DNA of 64,000 bases from Gemmatimonadota bacterium (GCA_022823365.1 JAJDXG010000040.1:1-64000); one strand, 5' to 3'. Numbered from the stretch's first letter, positions 17,169 through 26,946 are shown. The notes: a model not told the origin generated them from the letters alone. Made by a program: numbers and translations.

Positions 17169-19007
17169 GTGCTGCCGCTCACTGCCGGCGCGGCTATCCC
17201 TGTATCCGGACCGGCGCGGACGGTACTGGTTCGGTCCAGCCCGGTGAGCGGCCGCAGTCCCGGGGGCGACCCCCCCCTTCGCTACCAGCCCGACGAGAAG
17301 CCCCCGCCCCGGCTCGCGCTCGGGGTCGGCCTGCAGCTCGCGGTGCTCAACATGGCCGCGGTGATGTTGATTCCCATGGTCGTGATGCGGGCCGCGGGCA
17401 TGAGCGACGCCTACCTCTCCTGGGCCGTGCTCGCGTCGGTGGCCATCTGCGGCATGGCGACCATGCTGCAGGCGCGGCCCGCGGGACGCATCGGCATGGG
17501 GCACGTGATGGTCATGGGCACTTCCGGGGCGTTCATCCCGGCATCCATCATGGCGCTCGAGCAGGGCGGGGCCGCCCTGCTCGCCACCCTGGTCGCGATC
17601 TCCGCGCTGGTCCCGCTTCTACTTTCGTGGCGGCTTTCTCTCTTCCAGCGCGTCCTGACGCCCGCGGTCTCGGGCACCGTGATCATGCTCATTCCGGTCA
17701 CGGTCATGCCGTTCATCTCGAACCTCCTGGCCGGCTCGTCCGAGGCGGGCTCCCCCCCCGGCGCGCCGATCAGCTTCTTCGCGACCGTCCTCGTCATCGG
17801 AGTCCTTGCGCTCAAGGCGAGCGGAGCACTGCGGCTCTGGGCCCCCGTGATCGGCGTGGTGCTGGGCTCGGTGATCGCGGCCGCATACGGCCTCTACGAC
17901 CTGGAGCGCGTCGCGGCCGTCCCATGGGTCGATCTCCCGCGAATCCGGGCGCCCGGTTTCGATTTCGGCTTCGGCACAGCTTTCTGGACGCTCCTCCCCT
18001 CGTTCCTGCTCGTGGCCGTGATCGCCGCCATCCGCACGATGAGCAGCGCGGTGGCGGTCCAGCGCGTCTCGTGGCGCCGCAGGAGCCGCGCGGTCGACTT
18101 CCGCGCCGTACAGGGCGCCATGGCGGTGGACGGCGTGGGCAACCTGCTCGCCGGGCTTGCCGGGACCGTCCCCGGCAGCGCAACCACCACCAGCGTCCCC
18201 CTGACCCAGCTTACAGGGGTGGCCGCGCGCGCGGTCGGGGTCGTCGCCGGGGCTGCCTTCGTTGCCTTCGCCTTCCTGCCCAAGCCGTTCGCCGCCGTGC
18301 TGGCCATCCCCGATCCGGTTTTCGCCGGCTACCTGGTCATCCTGCTCGCCATGCTGTTCGCGATCGGCATGAAGATCGTACTGCAGGGCGGCCTGGGATA
18401 CCGCGAAGGCCTGGTCGTCGGCATCGCCTTCCTGGCCGGGGTGGGATTCCAGTACGGCTTGATCTTCCCGCAGGAAGCGTCCCGATTCGCGGGCGGGCTG
18501 CTTGAGAACGGCATGAATGCCGGTGGCTTCAGCGCCATCCTCATGACGCTCTTCCTCCGCTTCACGGAGCCCCGTCCGAGTCGCATCGAAACCGGACTCG
18601 GCAGCGCCGAGCTACCGACGATCCGGACGTTCCTGAGCGATTTCGCGTCCCGTAGCGGATGGGGCGGGACGATGGCCAAACGGCTCGGGGCCGCCGCCGA
18701 GGAGGCGCTGCTCACGCTGGCGCGCGGGAAGGATTCGGCGCGAGAGCGGGACGGCGGTCAACGGCGCCTGATGCTCTCGGCGCATAGGGAGAAGGGCGGC
18801 GCCGTGCTCGAGTTCGTCGTCGGCCCCGGGACCGAGAACCTGCAGGACCGGATCGCCCTGCTCGGAGAACCGTCCGACGAAGCCAGCATGGAGCAGGAGG
18901 TGTCGCTGCGCCTGCTCCGCCACCTGGCCTCTTCGGTTCGCCACCAGCAGTACCACGACACGGATATCATCACGGTTCGCGTGGAGGCTCCGCGCGACTC
19001 CGGCTGA
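17169..19007 (+). CDS. NCS2-type xanthine/uracil permease with extra C-terminal domain
   Basis: About 612 residues. Residues about 45-460 contain roughly 12-14 hydrophobic segments with features of the nucleobase-cation symporter-2 family, such as GSATTTS in the substrate region and GYLVILLAMLFAIG. These proteins import xanthine, uric acid or uracil with a proton or sodium. The last 140 residues are soluble and weakly resemble a GHKL/anti-sigma ATPase fold (AAEEALLTLARG, then alternating strands ending in ITVRVEA), but the Asn and DxGxG motifs are missing. The start is unclear: GTG at 17169 or GTG at 17244, neither with a good ribosome site. The upstream leader ORF and hairpin may regulate it. 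Confidence 0.8.
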   Translation: MLPLTAGAAIPVSGPARTVLVRSSPVSGRSPGGDPPLRYQPDEKPPPRLALGVGLQLAVLNMAAVMLIPMVVMRAAGMSDAYLSWAVLASVAICGMATMLQARPAGRIGMGHVMVMGTSGAFIPASIMALEQGGAALLATLVAISALVPLLLSWRLSLFQRVLTPAVSGTVIMLIPVTVMPFISNLLAGSSEAGSPPGAPISFFATVLVIGVLALKASGALRLWAPVIGVVLGSVIAAAYGLYDLERVAAVPWVDLPRIRAPGFDFGFGTAFWTLLPSFLLVAVIAAIRTMSSAVAVQRVSWRRRSRAVDFRAVQGAMAVDGVGNLLAGLAGTVPGSATTTSVPLTQLTGVAARAVGVVAGAAFVAFAFLPKPFAAVLAIPDPVFAGYLVILLAMLFAIGMKIVLQGGLGYREGLVVGIAFLAGVGFQYGLIFPQEASRFAGGLLENGMNAGGFSAILMTLFLRFTEPRPSRIETGLGSAELPTIRTFLSDFASRSGWGGTMAKRLGAAAEEALLTLARGKDSARERDGGQRRLMLSAHREKGGAVLEFVVGPGTENLQDRIALLGEPSDEASMEQEVSLRLLRHLASSVRHQQYHDTDIITVRVEAPRDSG

Positions 19008-19017
19008 CGGCTCGTCG

Positions 19018-19039
19018 CGAGACGGCGCCCGACGTCTCG
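19018..19039 (+). terminator. Hairpin after the permease gene
   Basis: A 7-bp stem (CGAGACG/CGTCTCG) with an 8-base loop begins 10 bases after the permease stop codon and precedes the DUF1761 gene. No T-tract is present. Confidence 0.4.
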
Positions 19040-19088
19040 GGGACCGGATCGCGGTAACATCTTCAACTCAACCCACGGGAGAAGAACC

Positions 19089-19502
19089 ATGCACGACGTC
19101 AACCTGCTCGCGGTGCTGGTGGCCGGGCTCGTCCCGATGATTGTCGGCTCGCTCTGGTATGGACCGCTCTTCGGCAAGCGCTGGATGGCGCTGATGGAAA
19201 CGACGCCCGAGGAGATTCAGGAAGGCTTCAGTCCGCTCCGGACCTACGGCATCAGCTTCCTGCTCTCGCTGGTCACGGCCTTCATTCTGGCCCAGTTGAT
19301 CGCCGAAATCGCGCCTGGGAGCGCATCCGCGATGGCCGGGGTACACGTGGGGCTGATGGCGCTGGTCGCGTTCGTTCTTCCGGTGGCGCACCAGGGGGTC
19401 GCCTTCGAGAGGCGCAAGGCGGGGCTCGCGTGGCTGAACGTCGCCTATAACGGGGTGGCGCTCATCGGACAGGCGGTTGTCATCGCCTTGTGGCCTGTAT
19501 AG
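19089..19502 (+). CDS. DUF1761 integral membrane protein
   Basis: 137 residues with four predicted membrane helices. It begins with NLLAVLVAGLVPMIVGSLWY, the conserved opening of DUF1761, in which the GxxWYGPLFGKRWM segment is characteristic. The family's function is unknown. A GGGAG lies about 8 bases before the ATG. It ends five bases from the convergent hydrolase gene. Confidence 0.8.
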   Translation: MHDVNLLAVLVAGLVPMIVGSLWYGPLFGKRWMALMETTPEEIQEGFSPLRTYGISFLLSLVTAFILAQLIAEIAPGSASAMAGVHVGLMALVAFVLPVAHQGVAFERRKAGLAWLNVAYNGVALIGQAVVIALWPV

Positions 19503-19507
19503 CCGAC

Positions 19508-20428
19508 CTACTGGACCAGCCCGCTCTCCTCCAGGAAACCTCGCATCATCGCGACGCAATCCGCCGGATTCTCCACCTGGAGGAAATGCGTCGTCTCCGG
19601 AATGAAATCGTAGTCCACGGTCTCGATGTGGCTGAGGTCGAAGGTGGGGAGGTACGCATAGGGCAATGTCGGATCGGAGCCGATCACCTTCGTCGGGCAC
19701 GGAAGATTCCCGAAGTCCACCAGGAACGCAAAGGTCCTCACGTAGGCGATGATCTGTGCCTCGTATTCGCGAGGACAACGGAGCTCGTACCCCCCTTCCC
19801 CGGAGGACTCCCGCAGAACCGTTCGAGCCATCAGATCCGCGGCCCCCGGAACCGCTCTGGTAAGCAGTGGCAGAAAACTGAGGAGGTCCGTAAACTCCTT
19901 CCTTTTCCGGAACCGGTCGGCACGGCGGCTCGCCATCCCGGCTGCCGCCTCGGCGAGCGCGTCGAAATCCGGGTCCTTGGGACCAGGCCGGTAGAGCGGC
20001 GGATCGAACAGGACCCACGCCGACAACCTGTCGCACCCACCCGTCCCCAAGGGGGACGAAAGGAGCGCCGTCAGCGCGGAAAGCGAATGGAAGACCCCGA
20101 TTGTGGTCCGTTCGCCGTACCGGCGCGCCGCCGCCTCGATAACGCGCTCCTGATCCCGCACCAGGTTGGGCATGTTGTGCTCCGGGCGTTCCCCGACGGC
20201 ATTCCAGCCATGATTGCGCAGATCGTAGAGCAGCACGTCGAAGTCACCCGTCAGGAGCGACCAGAACGGGTAGTAGAAATCCATGGCCAAGCCGTTTCCG
20301 TGGCCCAGCAGAAGACGCGGGCCGGCCGGATTCCCATGCCTGCGCAGAATCGTGACGCTGCCGTCGTCCTGACGGACCTCGTGCACGGAGCGCGGCTCGG
20401 GGATCTCCCATCTGGCTGCCCTGTTCAT
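19508..20428 (-). CDS. Alpha/beta hydrolase
   Basis: 306 residues from the ATG at 20428; an in-frame TTG at 20437 would overlap the upstream stop by 4 bp. The oxyanion-hole motif is LLGHGNG. The nucleophile elbow appears as VFHSLSA, a variant of GHSxG, and a late His sits in the ETTHFLQ segment near the C-terminus. The substrate is unknown; esterase or lipase-type chemistry is likely from the fold. It is the last gene of the purE-greA-propeller-hydrolase unit, five bases after the propeller gene. Confidence 0.75.
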   Translation of the reverse strand: MNRAARWEIPEPRSVHEVRQDDGSVTILRRHGNPAGPRLLLGHGNGLAMDFYYPFWSLLTGDFDVLLYDLRNHGWNAVGERPEHNMPNLVRDQERVIEAAARRYGERTTIGVFHSLSALTALLSSPLGTGGCDRLSAWVLFDPPLYRPGPKDPDFDALAEAAAGMASRRADRFRKRKEFTDLLSFLPLLTRAVPGAADLMARTVLRESSGEGGYELRCPREYEAQIIAYVRTFAFLVDFGNLPCPTKVIGSDPTLPYAYLPTFDLSHIETVDYDFIPETTHFLQVENPADCVAMMRGFLEESGLVQ

Positions 20429-20433
20429 GCCTG

Positions 20434-22323
20434 TCAACGCTCGGGCTCAAGTACGCGTTCCGTCACGAACGCGGGGTCGATTCGCCAGAAGAGAACCCGG
20501 TAGTCGAACACGGTAAAGGCGATGCGGTCCCCGGCCGGCGAATAGGCCGGCTGGGTCTTGTGCGAGGGGTCGAAGGTGAGCTGCTCGGCAGCTCCGCCCC
20601 CGGCGGGAACACGGAAGATCTGGAAGAACCCGTCGCTGGCCCGGTCCACGTACGCGACCCAGCCCCCGTCGGCCGACACCCCGATCCCCGAATGGAGCTG
20701 GTCGGAGTCGTAGTCATGAAAGCGCTCCGGCGCCCCGCCCGTGCGGGGCACCCGCCAGAGGCTCTTGCGTCCGACCGCTTCCGCGGACTCGAAGATGACC
20801 GTCTCGCCCGCGTCGGCCCACTCCCCCTGGATGATGTCCTGTTCGAAGCCCGTCAGCTCGATGCGCGTCTGGGGCTGCGTGACTTCCCCCGTCTCCTGGT
20901 CGATGCCGATCACGAACAGGTACGCCCGGCGCGCCCCGGACTCGTCCACGCGATAGCTGGGATAGAGGATCCAGCGCCCGTCGGCCGACCAGCGCGCCCA
21001 CCCCGTCTCGTGGCCGTCTTCGCTGATCATGCGTGCCTCGCCGCTTCCGTCGGCGGCCATGAGCCAGATGTCGTCGGATTCCACGTGGGTATGGAAGGCG
21101 ATCCACCGCCCGTTGGGCGAGGTGTGCATGCCCTGGTCCTCGGAGTAGGACTGGCGCACCACGCGCCCGGGCGCATCGTGGGGGGTGACACGGTCGGCCG
21201 TCACGATCCCGATGTGCTGCGCGATATCCGGGTAGTGGAAGTCGTCGGTGACGTGGCGCCAGCTGCCGAAGGTGAAGGCGACCTCCGAGCCGTCCCAGCT
21301 CCAGGTGGGCGTCTCGGACTGGAAGGTGGTCAGCGGCGTGGAGGGCCCGCCCGCGGCCGGCGCGGTCGCCACGAATACGCGGTAGTCCTGCGACTTGAAC
21401 AGGATGCGCCCGTCCACTCCCACCGAGGGTGCGTAGGCGTCGCGCGAGAAACCGGTGAGCCGGACAGGCGCACCGCCCGAGGCCGGTCGGGCCCACAGAT
21501 CCAGAAACCCGCCCGCGCCCGGTGCCGCGTAGTAGACCTGGTCCCCGGCGGGCGAGAAGGCGAGCGGCCCGTACACCTCCTGGTCCGTGAAGAGCGGCTC
21601 GGGCGCGTCGCAGGGGAGGTGCAGCCGCTGATGGTCGCCTTCGAGCGACAGGCAGGCCAGCCGCCCGTCCGCCGACCACGCCGGGAAGGAGAGCCGCGTC
21701 CCCGTTGCCGCCGGGCGCGGGTTGGCGCCGTCCGCATCCACCAGCCACACCGTGGATGCACCGCCGGCCGACGACACGCCCGCCACGGTGGTTCCGTCCG
21801 GCGACCAGACGAGCATGTCCAGCGAGAGCAGGTCGGGCGATGCGTCGCGCCCCGGCCACAGCGGCTCGTGGGCGCCGGACGCGCGGTCGTAGACCCACCA
21901 CTCTTGGCGGCTGCGGTCGAAGACACGCTCCCGGGCCGCGATGCGACGGCTGTCCGGAAGCCAGGCGAGGAATCTAATCGACGCGGCGCCCGACCCCATA
22001 ACGCGCTCGGCGCCACCCCGAGCCGGAACCACGTGCACCCGGTCGCGCTCGGTGTACGCGAGCCAGCGGCCATCGGGAGACACCACCCCGAGCGGGTCCC
22101 GGTACGCCACCGGCCCCACCTGCTCCGCGGAGGCGACGAAGTCGAGGGGTGGAAGGCCCGCGTCCGCCCGGGGGCCCTCGGCACACCCGCCGACCGCGAG
22201 CACGAGGAGGCCGGCGGGGAGGACTCGGCCTGCCCGACGAGTGCAGCCGGGCACGGCGGACCGGCCCGACCGACCACGGGACGAGCCCATCATCCCCCAA
22301 GTCATCGCGCCAGCGTCTTGCAT
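20434..22323 (-). CDS. TolB-like beta-propeller lipoprotein
   Basis: 629 residues. A basic N-terminus and hydrophobic segment end in the lipobox VGGC, so it is probably a lipoprotein. The rest consists of WD40-like PD40 repeats, seen as recurrent SPDGRW, SADGRW, SPNGRW and SPAGD motifs about 45-60 residues apart. These propellers are found in TolB and in N-terminal domains of prolyl oligopeptidases, but no peptidase domain follows. The ATG at 22323 has AGGG a few bases upstream. It starts five bases after greA stops and is likely co-transcribed. The precise role is unknown; protein-protein contacts in the periplasm are likely. Confidence 0.8.
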   Translation of the reverse strand: MQDAGAMTWGMMGSSRGRSGRSAVPGCTRRAGRVLPAGLLVLAVGGCAEGPRADAGLPPLDFVASAEQVGPVAYRDPLGVVSPDGRWLAYTERDRVHVVPARGGAERVMGSGAASIRFLAWLPDSRRIAARERVFDRSRQEWWVYDRASGAHEPLWPGRDASPDLLSLDMLVWSPDGTTVAGVSSAGGASTVWLVDADGANPRPAATGTRLSFPAWSADGRLACLSLEGDHQRLHLPCDAPEPLFTDQEVYGPLAFSPAGDQVYYAAPGAGGFLDLWARPASGGAPVRLTGFSRDAYAPSVGVDGRILFKSQDYRVFVATAPAAGGPSTPLTTFQSETPTWSWDGSEVAFTFGSWRHVTDDFHYPDIAQHIGIVTADRVTPHDAPGRVVRQSYSEDQGMHTSPNGRWIAFHTHVESDDIWLMAADGSGEARMISEDGHETGWARWSADGRWILYPSYRVDESGARRAYLFVIGIDQETGEVTQPQTRIELTGFEQDIIQGEWADAGETVIFESAEAVGRKSLWRVPRTGGAPERFHDYDSDQLHSGIGVSADGGWVAYVDRASDGFFQIFRVPAGGGAAEQLTFDPSHKTQPAYSPAGDRIAFTVFDYRVLFWRIDPAFVTERVLEPER

Positions 22324-22328
22324 TGGCC

Positions 22329-22808
22329 CTATGTCATCCCCATCCGCTGTGGCAACGTCTCGAGCGCGACGATCTCGTATCGGCGCGCCCCCCTGGGGAG
22401 CTTCACCTCGACCTCCTCGCCCGGGCGCGCGCCCATCAGGCCGCGGCCGATCGCAGAGGCCATCGATACATGGCCCGCCTCGATGTCGATGTAGTCACCG
22501 GCCGCGATCGTGTACGTTATCTCCGTTTTCCGTACACAATCACGGACCGTAACCCGCGAACCGAAGCCAACCCTGTCGGCGGGCATTCTCTCCACGTCGA
22601 TCTGCGACAGCTCGGCCACGCGCTGCGTCAGATGTCCGATGCGCGCGTTCACGAACTGCTGCCGCTCCAGCGCCGACTTGTACTCCGAGTTCTCGCGCAG
22701 ATCTCCGAGTTCGACGGCCTTGCGAATGCGCACGGGAAGCTCGAACTGCAGTTCCCGGGAAAGCGCCTCGATTTCTTCTTCGATCCGTTGCCTGATCTCG
22801 TTCAGCAT
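22329..22808 (-). CDS. greA: Transcription elongation factor GreA
   Basis: 159 residues, the standard GreA length. The N-terminal coiled coil contains the conserved segment [12 protein letters not shown], with the acidic tip residues that reach the RNA polymerase active site and stimulate transcript cleavage. The C-terminal FKBP-like domain includes [19 protein letters not shown]. It sits 42 bp downstream of purE and five bases upstream of the propeller lipoprotein gene, in one apparent operon. Confidence 0.95.
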   Translation of the reverse strand: MLNEIRQRIEEEIEALSRELQFELPVRIRKAVELGDLRENSEYKSALERQQFVNARIGHLTQRVAELSQIDVERMPADRVGFGSRVTVRDCVRKTEITYTIAAGDYIDIEAGHVSMASAIGRGLMGARPGEEVEVKLPRGARRYEIVALETLPQRMGMT

Positions 22809-22850
22809 GCGGCCTCTCCGAACGAAACGGGCAGGCGGAGCGGCGCGCCC

Positions 22851-23345
22851 TCAGGCACGCGGGTCGGAGGTGGCCAGGACCACCTCGCGGCGGGCCTTCC
22901 TGTCCGCCCTGACCGCCTCCCGGAACCCGGCGTCCGCGACCCCGAGGATCTGGGTTGCCAGAATCGCGGCGTTGACGGCCCCCGCCTTGCCGATGGCCAG
23001 CGTCGCGACCGGCACACCCCCTGGCATCTGGACTGTGGACAGGAGCGAATCGAGGCCGTCCAGCGCCGAACTCATGGGCACGCCCAGCACCGGCAGCGCG
23101 GTGCTCGACGCCACCACCCCGGCCAGGTGCGCGGCTCCGCCGGCCGCCGCGATGATCACGCCCAGCCCGCGCTCCTCGGCCGTGCGCGAGTAGTCGAGCA
23201 CCACCTCCGGGGTCCGGTGGGCGGACATCACGCGCACTTCGTGCGGGACGCCGAGTGACTCGAGGGTGGCCGCGGCGTGCGTCATCACGGGCCAGTCGCT
23301 CTTCGAGCCCATGATCACGCCAACTTTGGGACTATTGGAATCCAT
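22851..23345 (-). CDS. purE: 5-(carboxyamino)imidazole ribonucleotide mutase PurE
   Basis: 164 residues from the ATG at 23345, where PurE homology begins ([14 protein letters not shown]). The frame stays open upstream but without recognisable sequence. SAHRTP and the GGAAHL segment mark the active site, and the protein has the length of class I PurE. It converts N5-CAIR to CAIR in purine synthesis. No purK lies next to it. A poor ribosome site precedes the ATG. Confidence 0.95.
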   Translation of the reverse strand: MDSNSPKVGVIMGSKSDWPVMTHAAATLESLGVPHEVRVMSAHRTPEVVLDYSRTAEERGLGVIIAAAGGAAHLAGVVASSTALPVLGVPMSSALDGLDSLLSTVQMPGGVPVATLAIGKAGAVNAAILATQILGVADAGFREAVRADRKARREVVLATSDPRA

Positions 23346-23511
23346 GCGAATGAAACCGGTGCAGGGCGGAGGAAGTGAACGGAGAAAGCCCACGATGCAG
23401 AACCGCCGCGAAGGGGTCAAGGGTTGAATTGGCGCCGAAGCCGGAGTTACTGTCGGTAGCTCCGTCCGCATCCGTCCCGCACAGCACCGTCAGATCAACA
23501 GGGGAAACCGC

Positions 23512-23925
23512 ATGAACATCAGGGTTACGCTTCGCTGGCTGCAGGTACTCGACAAGCTCGAGCCCTGGTACAAGGCCAAGGGCCAGTTCGTCTTCTGGAC
23601 CAGGGTCACCAGCGGAGGCAACACCGACGAACGCCGGTTCCCCGAAGAGGGTCACTACCCCATCTCGGATCATCGGCGCTGGAACAAGCTCGACCACCTG
23701 AACAAGGTCATGTACGAGGGTGAGGCGGGCGACTCCCTGCGCATCGAAGTACGCGGCGTCGAGATGGACCTGTTCTCGAGCGACGATGAACTGGAACGCT
23801 ACTCGCGCGAGTTCCCGGGCCCGGCCGACTCGTGGGTCGGCCGCCATCAGCCCGGGGACGAAGGGCCGCCCGATCCCGAGGCCATGACCAACTGGCGGAT
23901 CTGCTACGACGTGGAGGTCGTCTAG
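23512..23925 (+). CDS. Conserved hypothetical protein, soluble beta-rich
   Basis: 137 residues, strongly hydrophilic, with no signal peptide or membrane segment. Alternating strands, a central DLFSSDD acidic loop and a C-terminal NWRICYDVEVV strand resemble a small beta-sandwich such as a C2-like fold, but I cannot assign a family. The gene is divergent from purE with 166 bp between the starts. The codon bias is like its neighbours, so it is probably a real gene. Confidence 0.65.
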   Translation: MNIRVTLRWLQVLDKLEPWYKAKGQFVFWTRVTSGGNTDERRFPEEGHYPISDHRRWNKLDHLNKVMYEGEAGDSLRIEVRGVEMDLFSSDDELERYSREFPGPADSWVGRHQPGDEGPPDPEAMTNWRICYDVEVV

Positions 23926-23999
23926 CGTCAGGCGCGCAGGGCGGGCGTCGACCCCCAATCGGGCGTCGAGCCCCGATCAGCATCTGTCGGAGCCGCGGT

Positions 24000-25280
24000 T
24001 CACCGGTCTCCCGTGCGGACCAGGTGATACCGCTTCTTCCCGCGTCGCAACACCACGAACTCGCCATCCAGGGTCTGGTCCATCGTGACGCGCGCGCGCA
24101 CGTCCGCGACACGGTGGTTGTTGACGTAGATGCCTCCCCCGCTGATGGCGCGGCGGGCATCGCTCTTCGAGGCGGCCAGGCCAGCGCCGTGGAGCAGGTC
24201 CACGAGCAGGAGCCCCTGTCCCTGCAGGGCGTCGCGCGTGATCCGACTGGAGGGCACGTCCGCGAAGATGTCCGCGATCTCGGCGGCGTCCAGCCCTTCG
24301 ACTTCGCCCCCGAACAACACCTCGCTCGCCTTGCGCGCGCGGCCCAGTCCGTCCTCCCCGTGGAGCCGGCGGGTAACGTCGGCGGCCAGCGCCTTCTGCG
24401 CGAGGCGTCGATGCGGTTCCGCCTCGATGGACGCCTCCAGCTCCTCGACCTCCTCCCGCGGGAACAGGGTGAAGAGGCGGAGGTAGGGCGCCGCGTCGGC
24501 GTCCGGGGTGTTCATCCAGAACTGGTAGAACCGGTAGGGGCTTGTGCGCGCGGGGTCCAGCCACACGGTACCGCTCTCGGTCTTGCCGAACTTGGTGCCC
24601 GAGGAGGTGGTCAGGAGCGGGAAGGTGACCCCGTACGCGCGGGCGCCCCGCACGCGCCGGATCAGTTCGATGCCGGCGGTGATGTTTCCCCATTGATCGC
24701 TTCCGCCCATCTGAACGGTGCACCCCATACGGTCGTGGAGTTCGAGGAAGTCGTAGGCCTGCAGCAGCACGTAGCTGAACTCGGTGAACGAGATGCTCGC
24801 CTCCGGATCCTGTACGCGCCTGCGGATCGAGTCCTTGCCGAGGAGGGCGTTGATGGAGAAGTGCTTGCCCACGTCGCGCAGGAAGTCGACCATCCCCACC
24901 CGGCCCAGCCAGTCCAGATTGTTGGCCATGCGCGCGGGATTGCCCTTTACCTCGAAATCGAGGAAATGCGCGAGCTGGGAGTGGATGCCGGCGGCGTTGG
25001 CCTCGGCCTCGTCCTTCGACAGCAGCGCGCGCTCCGCGGCCTTCTCGGACGGGTCGCCGATCAGGCCGGTGCCTCCGCCGACCAGCGCAACCGGGGTGTG
25101 TCCCGCGCGCTGCAGGTGTACCAGCCCCATGATGGGCAGCAGGCTGCCGACGTGCAGGCTGGAGGCGGTCGGGTCGAAGCCGATGTAGGCGACCCGCGGC
25201 CTGGAAGCGAACGCCGGCGCGGAGCCGTCGGTCGCGTCGTAGAGCAGGCCGCGCCACGTGTATTCGTCGAGCAGGTTCAT
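24000..25280 (-). CDS. tyrS: Tyrosyl-tRNA synthetase
   Basis: 426 residues from the ATG at 25280 (MNLLDEYTWRG). Class I synthetase motifs are present: a HIGH-like SLHVGSL near residue 46 and the KMSKS-like KFGKTE near residue 235. GGSDQWGNI binds tyrosine and tRNA elements, and a C-terminal S4-type RNA-binding domain contains SKSDARRAI. It attaches tyrosine to tRNA-Tyr in the cytoplasm. It lies 118 bp downstream of menE on the same strand. Confidence 0.97.
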   Translation of the reverse strand: MNLLDEYTWRGLLYDATDGSAPAFASRPRVAYIGFDPTASSLHVGSLLPIMGLVHLQRAGHTPVALVGGGTGLIGDPSEKAAERALLSKDEAEANAAGIHSQLAHFLDFEVKGNPARMANNLDWLGRVGMVDFLRDVGKHFSINALLGKDSIRRRVQDPEASISFTEFSYVLLQAYDFLELHDRMGCTVQMGGSDQWGNITAGIELIRRVRGARAYGVTFPLLTTSSGTKFGKTESGTVWLDPARTSPYRFYQFWMNTPDADAAPYLRLFTLFPREEVEELEASIEAEPHRRLAQKALAADVTRRLHGEDGLGRARKASEVLFGGEVEGLDAAEIADIFADVPSSRITRDALQGQGLLLVDLLHGAGLAASKSDARRAISGGGIYVNNHRVADVRARVTMDQTLDGEFVVLRRGKKRYHLVRTGDR

Positions 25281-25398
25281 GGATCGGGGGATGGCGGGAC
25301 GGCGCCGGGGCTGCGGGTGAACGATGGCGGGACGGGTCGGTGCGCGCGGGGCTGTCGGGACGGCCAAAGCTACAGGGTCGAGCAGCGTTCTACCATGG

Positions 25399-26946
25399 TC
25401 ACGGGGGCGTCGTGCCGGAAAGGCGGGCGGCGAGACGGTCGCGGTCGATCTTGCCGTTCGGGTTGCGAGGAAGTCGGGCGAGCACCACGAGGGCGCGCGG
25501 GCGGGCGGCGGGTCCGAGCAGTTCCCGGCAGTGCCGGTGGATCGCCTGGACGCGCAGCTCGCGCGCAGCGGCGGGGACGATCGCGGCCGCCACCCGTTCT
25601 CCCCACTCGGGGTCGGGCAGCCCCACAACCGCCGCCTCCGCCACCGCGGGGTGCGCGGCGAGCACCCGTTCGACTTCGGCGGGGTGGACATTGACTCCTC
25701 CGCTCACGATGCGGCGGGCCTTGCGGCCGGTGACCCACAGGTGGCCGTCCTTGTCCAGGCGGCCCAGGTCGCCGGTGCGATGCCAGCCATCCGGACGAGC
25801 GATGGGACCACCCTTGTGGTACGCGCGCGCCACCATTTCGCCGCGCACCTCGAGCTCCCCGTCGGCGGCGACGCGGACCTCGACGCCGTCGAGGGGGGCG
25901 CCCGCGGTGCCGGGTTTGGCGCGCACCAGGGCGGGCGGGGCGGTCGCCACCTGCGAGCAGGTTTCCGTCATGCCGTAGGTGAGCGCCAGCGGCAGCCCGG
26001 CGGACAGCGCGCGGTCCACCAGGTCGGGCGGGGCGCCCGCGCCGCCCACCAGCACGCACCGCAGGGAGGAGGGGAGGGGATGGGGGAGGCCGGCGTCCAG
26101 CAGGCGGCCGAGCATGGTGGGCACCAGGGAGACATGGCTGACGGCGCCCGCCTCGAGCAGTTCGACCAGCGCCTCCAGCCGCCATTCGCCGCGCGTCACC
26201 ACCCGGCTGCCGGCCGCCAACGCCCGGTCCACCAGCGCCATCCCGCCGATGTGGGCGAGCGACAGGGAGGCGTGCCAGGCATCGTGGGGCCCCAGTGCCA
26301 AGCGGGCGCGCACGGCGCGCGCGCTGGCGAGGAAGTTGCGCCGTGTGAGCGCAACCGACCGCGCCCGCCCCCCGGTCCCCGAGGTGCGCAGGATGGCGAC
26401 CACGTCGTCCGGGGTCGGCCCGGGGAGAGGCTCGTCGCAAGGGATCACGCGGCGGATGTCGCCGGGGGTGCGATTGCCGACGCCGGGCTGCCGGTCCCCG
26501 GGCGGGGCCTCGCGGCTCGCAAGCGAAACCACCCGCGACTCCCCCCCGCCCACCGCCCCGGCCAAATCGCGCGCCAGCGCCAGCTGAGCGGGGTCGCACA
26601 ACACGACCGCCGGCCGCGCGACCGCGAAGGCATCCTCCATCTCCCGGCGTGCCAGCGCCGGACTGAGCGGGGCGAGCGCCGCGCCCGCGCGCTGCGCCGC
26701 GTACATCGCCGCCACCGCCCCGGGCCCGGCCGACGCGAGCATCGCGACAGCATCCCCCGGTCTCACGCCGAGCGTCACCAGGCGCCGCGCCAGGCGGTCG
26801 GCCGCCGCGTCCAGGTCGTGGTAGCTCAGCCGCGCACCGCCGTCGTCGAGCGCGATCCGGCCCGGATGCGCCCGTGCTCCGGCAGCGACCACGTCCTGCG
26901 CCGGGCGTTCGATCACGTGCGCGTCATCGCCCCGCCGCCTGATCAC
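25399..26946 (-). CDS. menE: o-Succinylbenzoate-CoA ligase MenE
   Basis: 515 residues of the acyl-adenylate-forming superfamily. The P-loop-like A3 motif is TSGTGGRARS, A5 is YGMTET, the A8 hinge region contains GWHRTGDLG, and the catalytic lysine lies in NPNGKIDRDRL. Family knowledge plus position, directly after menA with a 4-bp GTGA overlap, supports activation of o-succinylbenzoate in menaquinone synthesis. On sequence alone another carboxylic acid:CoA ligase cannot be excluded. Confidence 0.88.
   Translation of the reverse strand: MIRRRGDDAHVIERPAQDVVAAGARAHPGRIALDDGGARLSYHDLDAAADRLARRLVTLGVRPGDAVAMLASAGPGAVAAMYAAQRAGAALAPLSPALARREMEDAFAVARPAVVLCDPAQLALARDLAGAVGGGESRVVSLASREAPPGDRQPGVGNRTPGDIRRVIPCDEPLPGPTPDDVVAILRTSGTGGRARSVALTRRNFLASARAVRARLALGPHDAWHASLSLAHIGGMALVDRALAAGSRVVTRGEWRLEALVELLEAGAVSHVSLVPTMLGRLLDAGLPHPLPSSLRCVLVGGAGAPPDLVDRALSAGLPLALTYGMTETCSQVATAPPALVRAKPGTAGAPLDGVEVRVAADGELEVRGEMVARAYHKGGPIARPDGWHRTGDLGRLDKDGHLWVTGRKARRIVSGGVNVHPAEVERVLAAHPAVAEAAVVGLPDPEWGERVAAAIVPAAARELRVQAIHRHCRELLGPAARPRALVVLARLPRNPNGKIDRDRLAARLSGTTPP

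Noticed and set aside
25281-25691. N-terminal extension of tyrosyl-tRNA synthetase
   Set aside because: The extension overlaps menE in another frame and carries no synthetase homology; the ATG at 25280 fits the family start.
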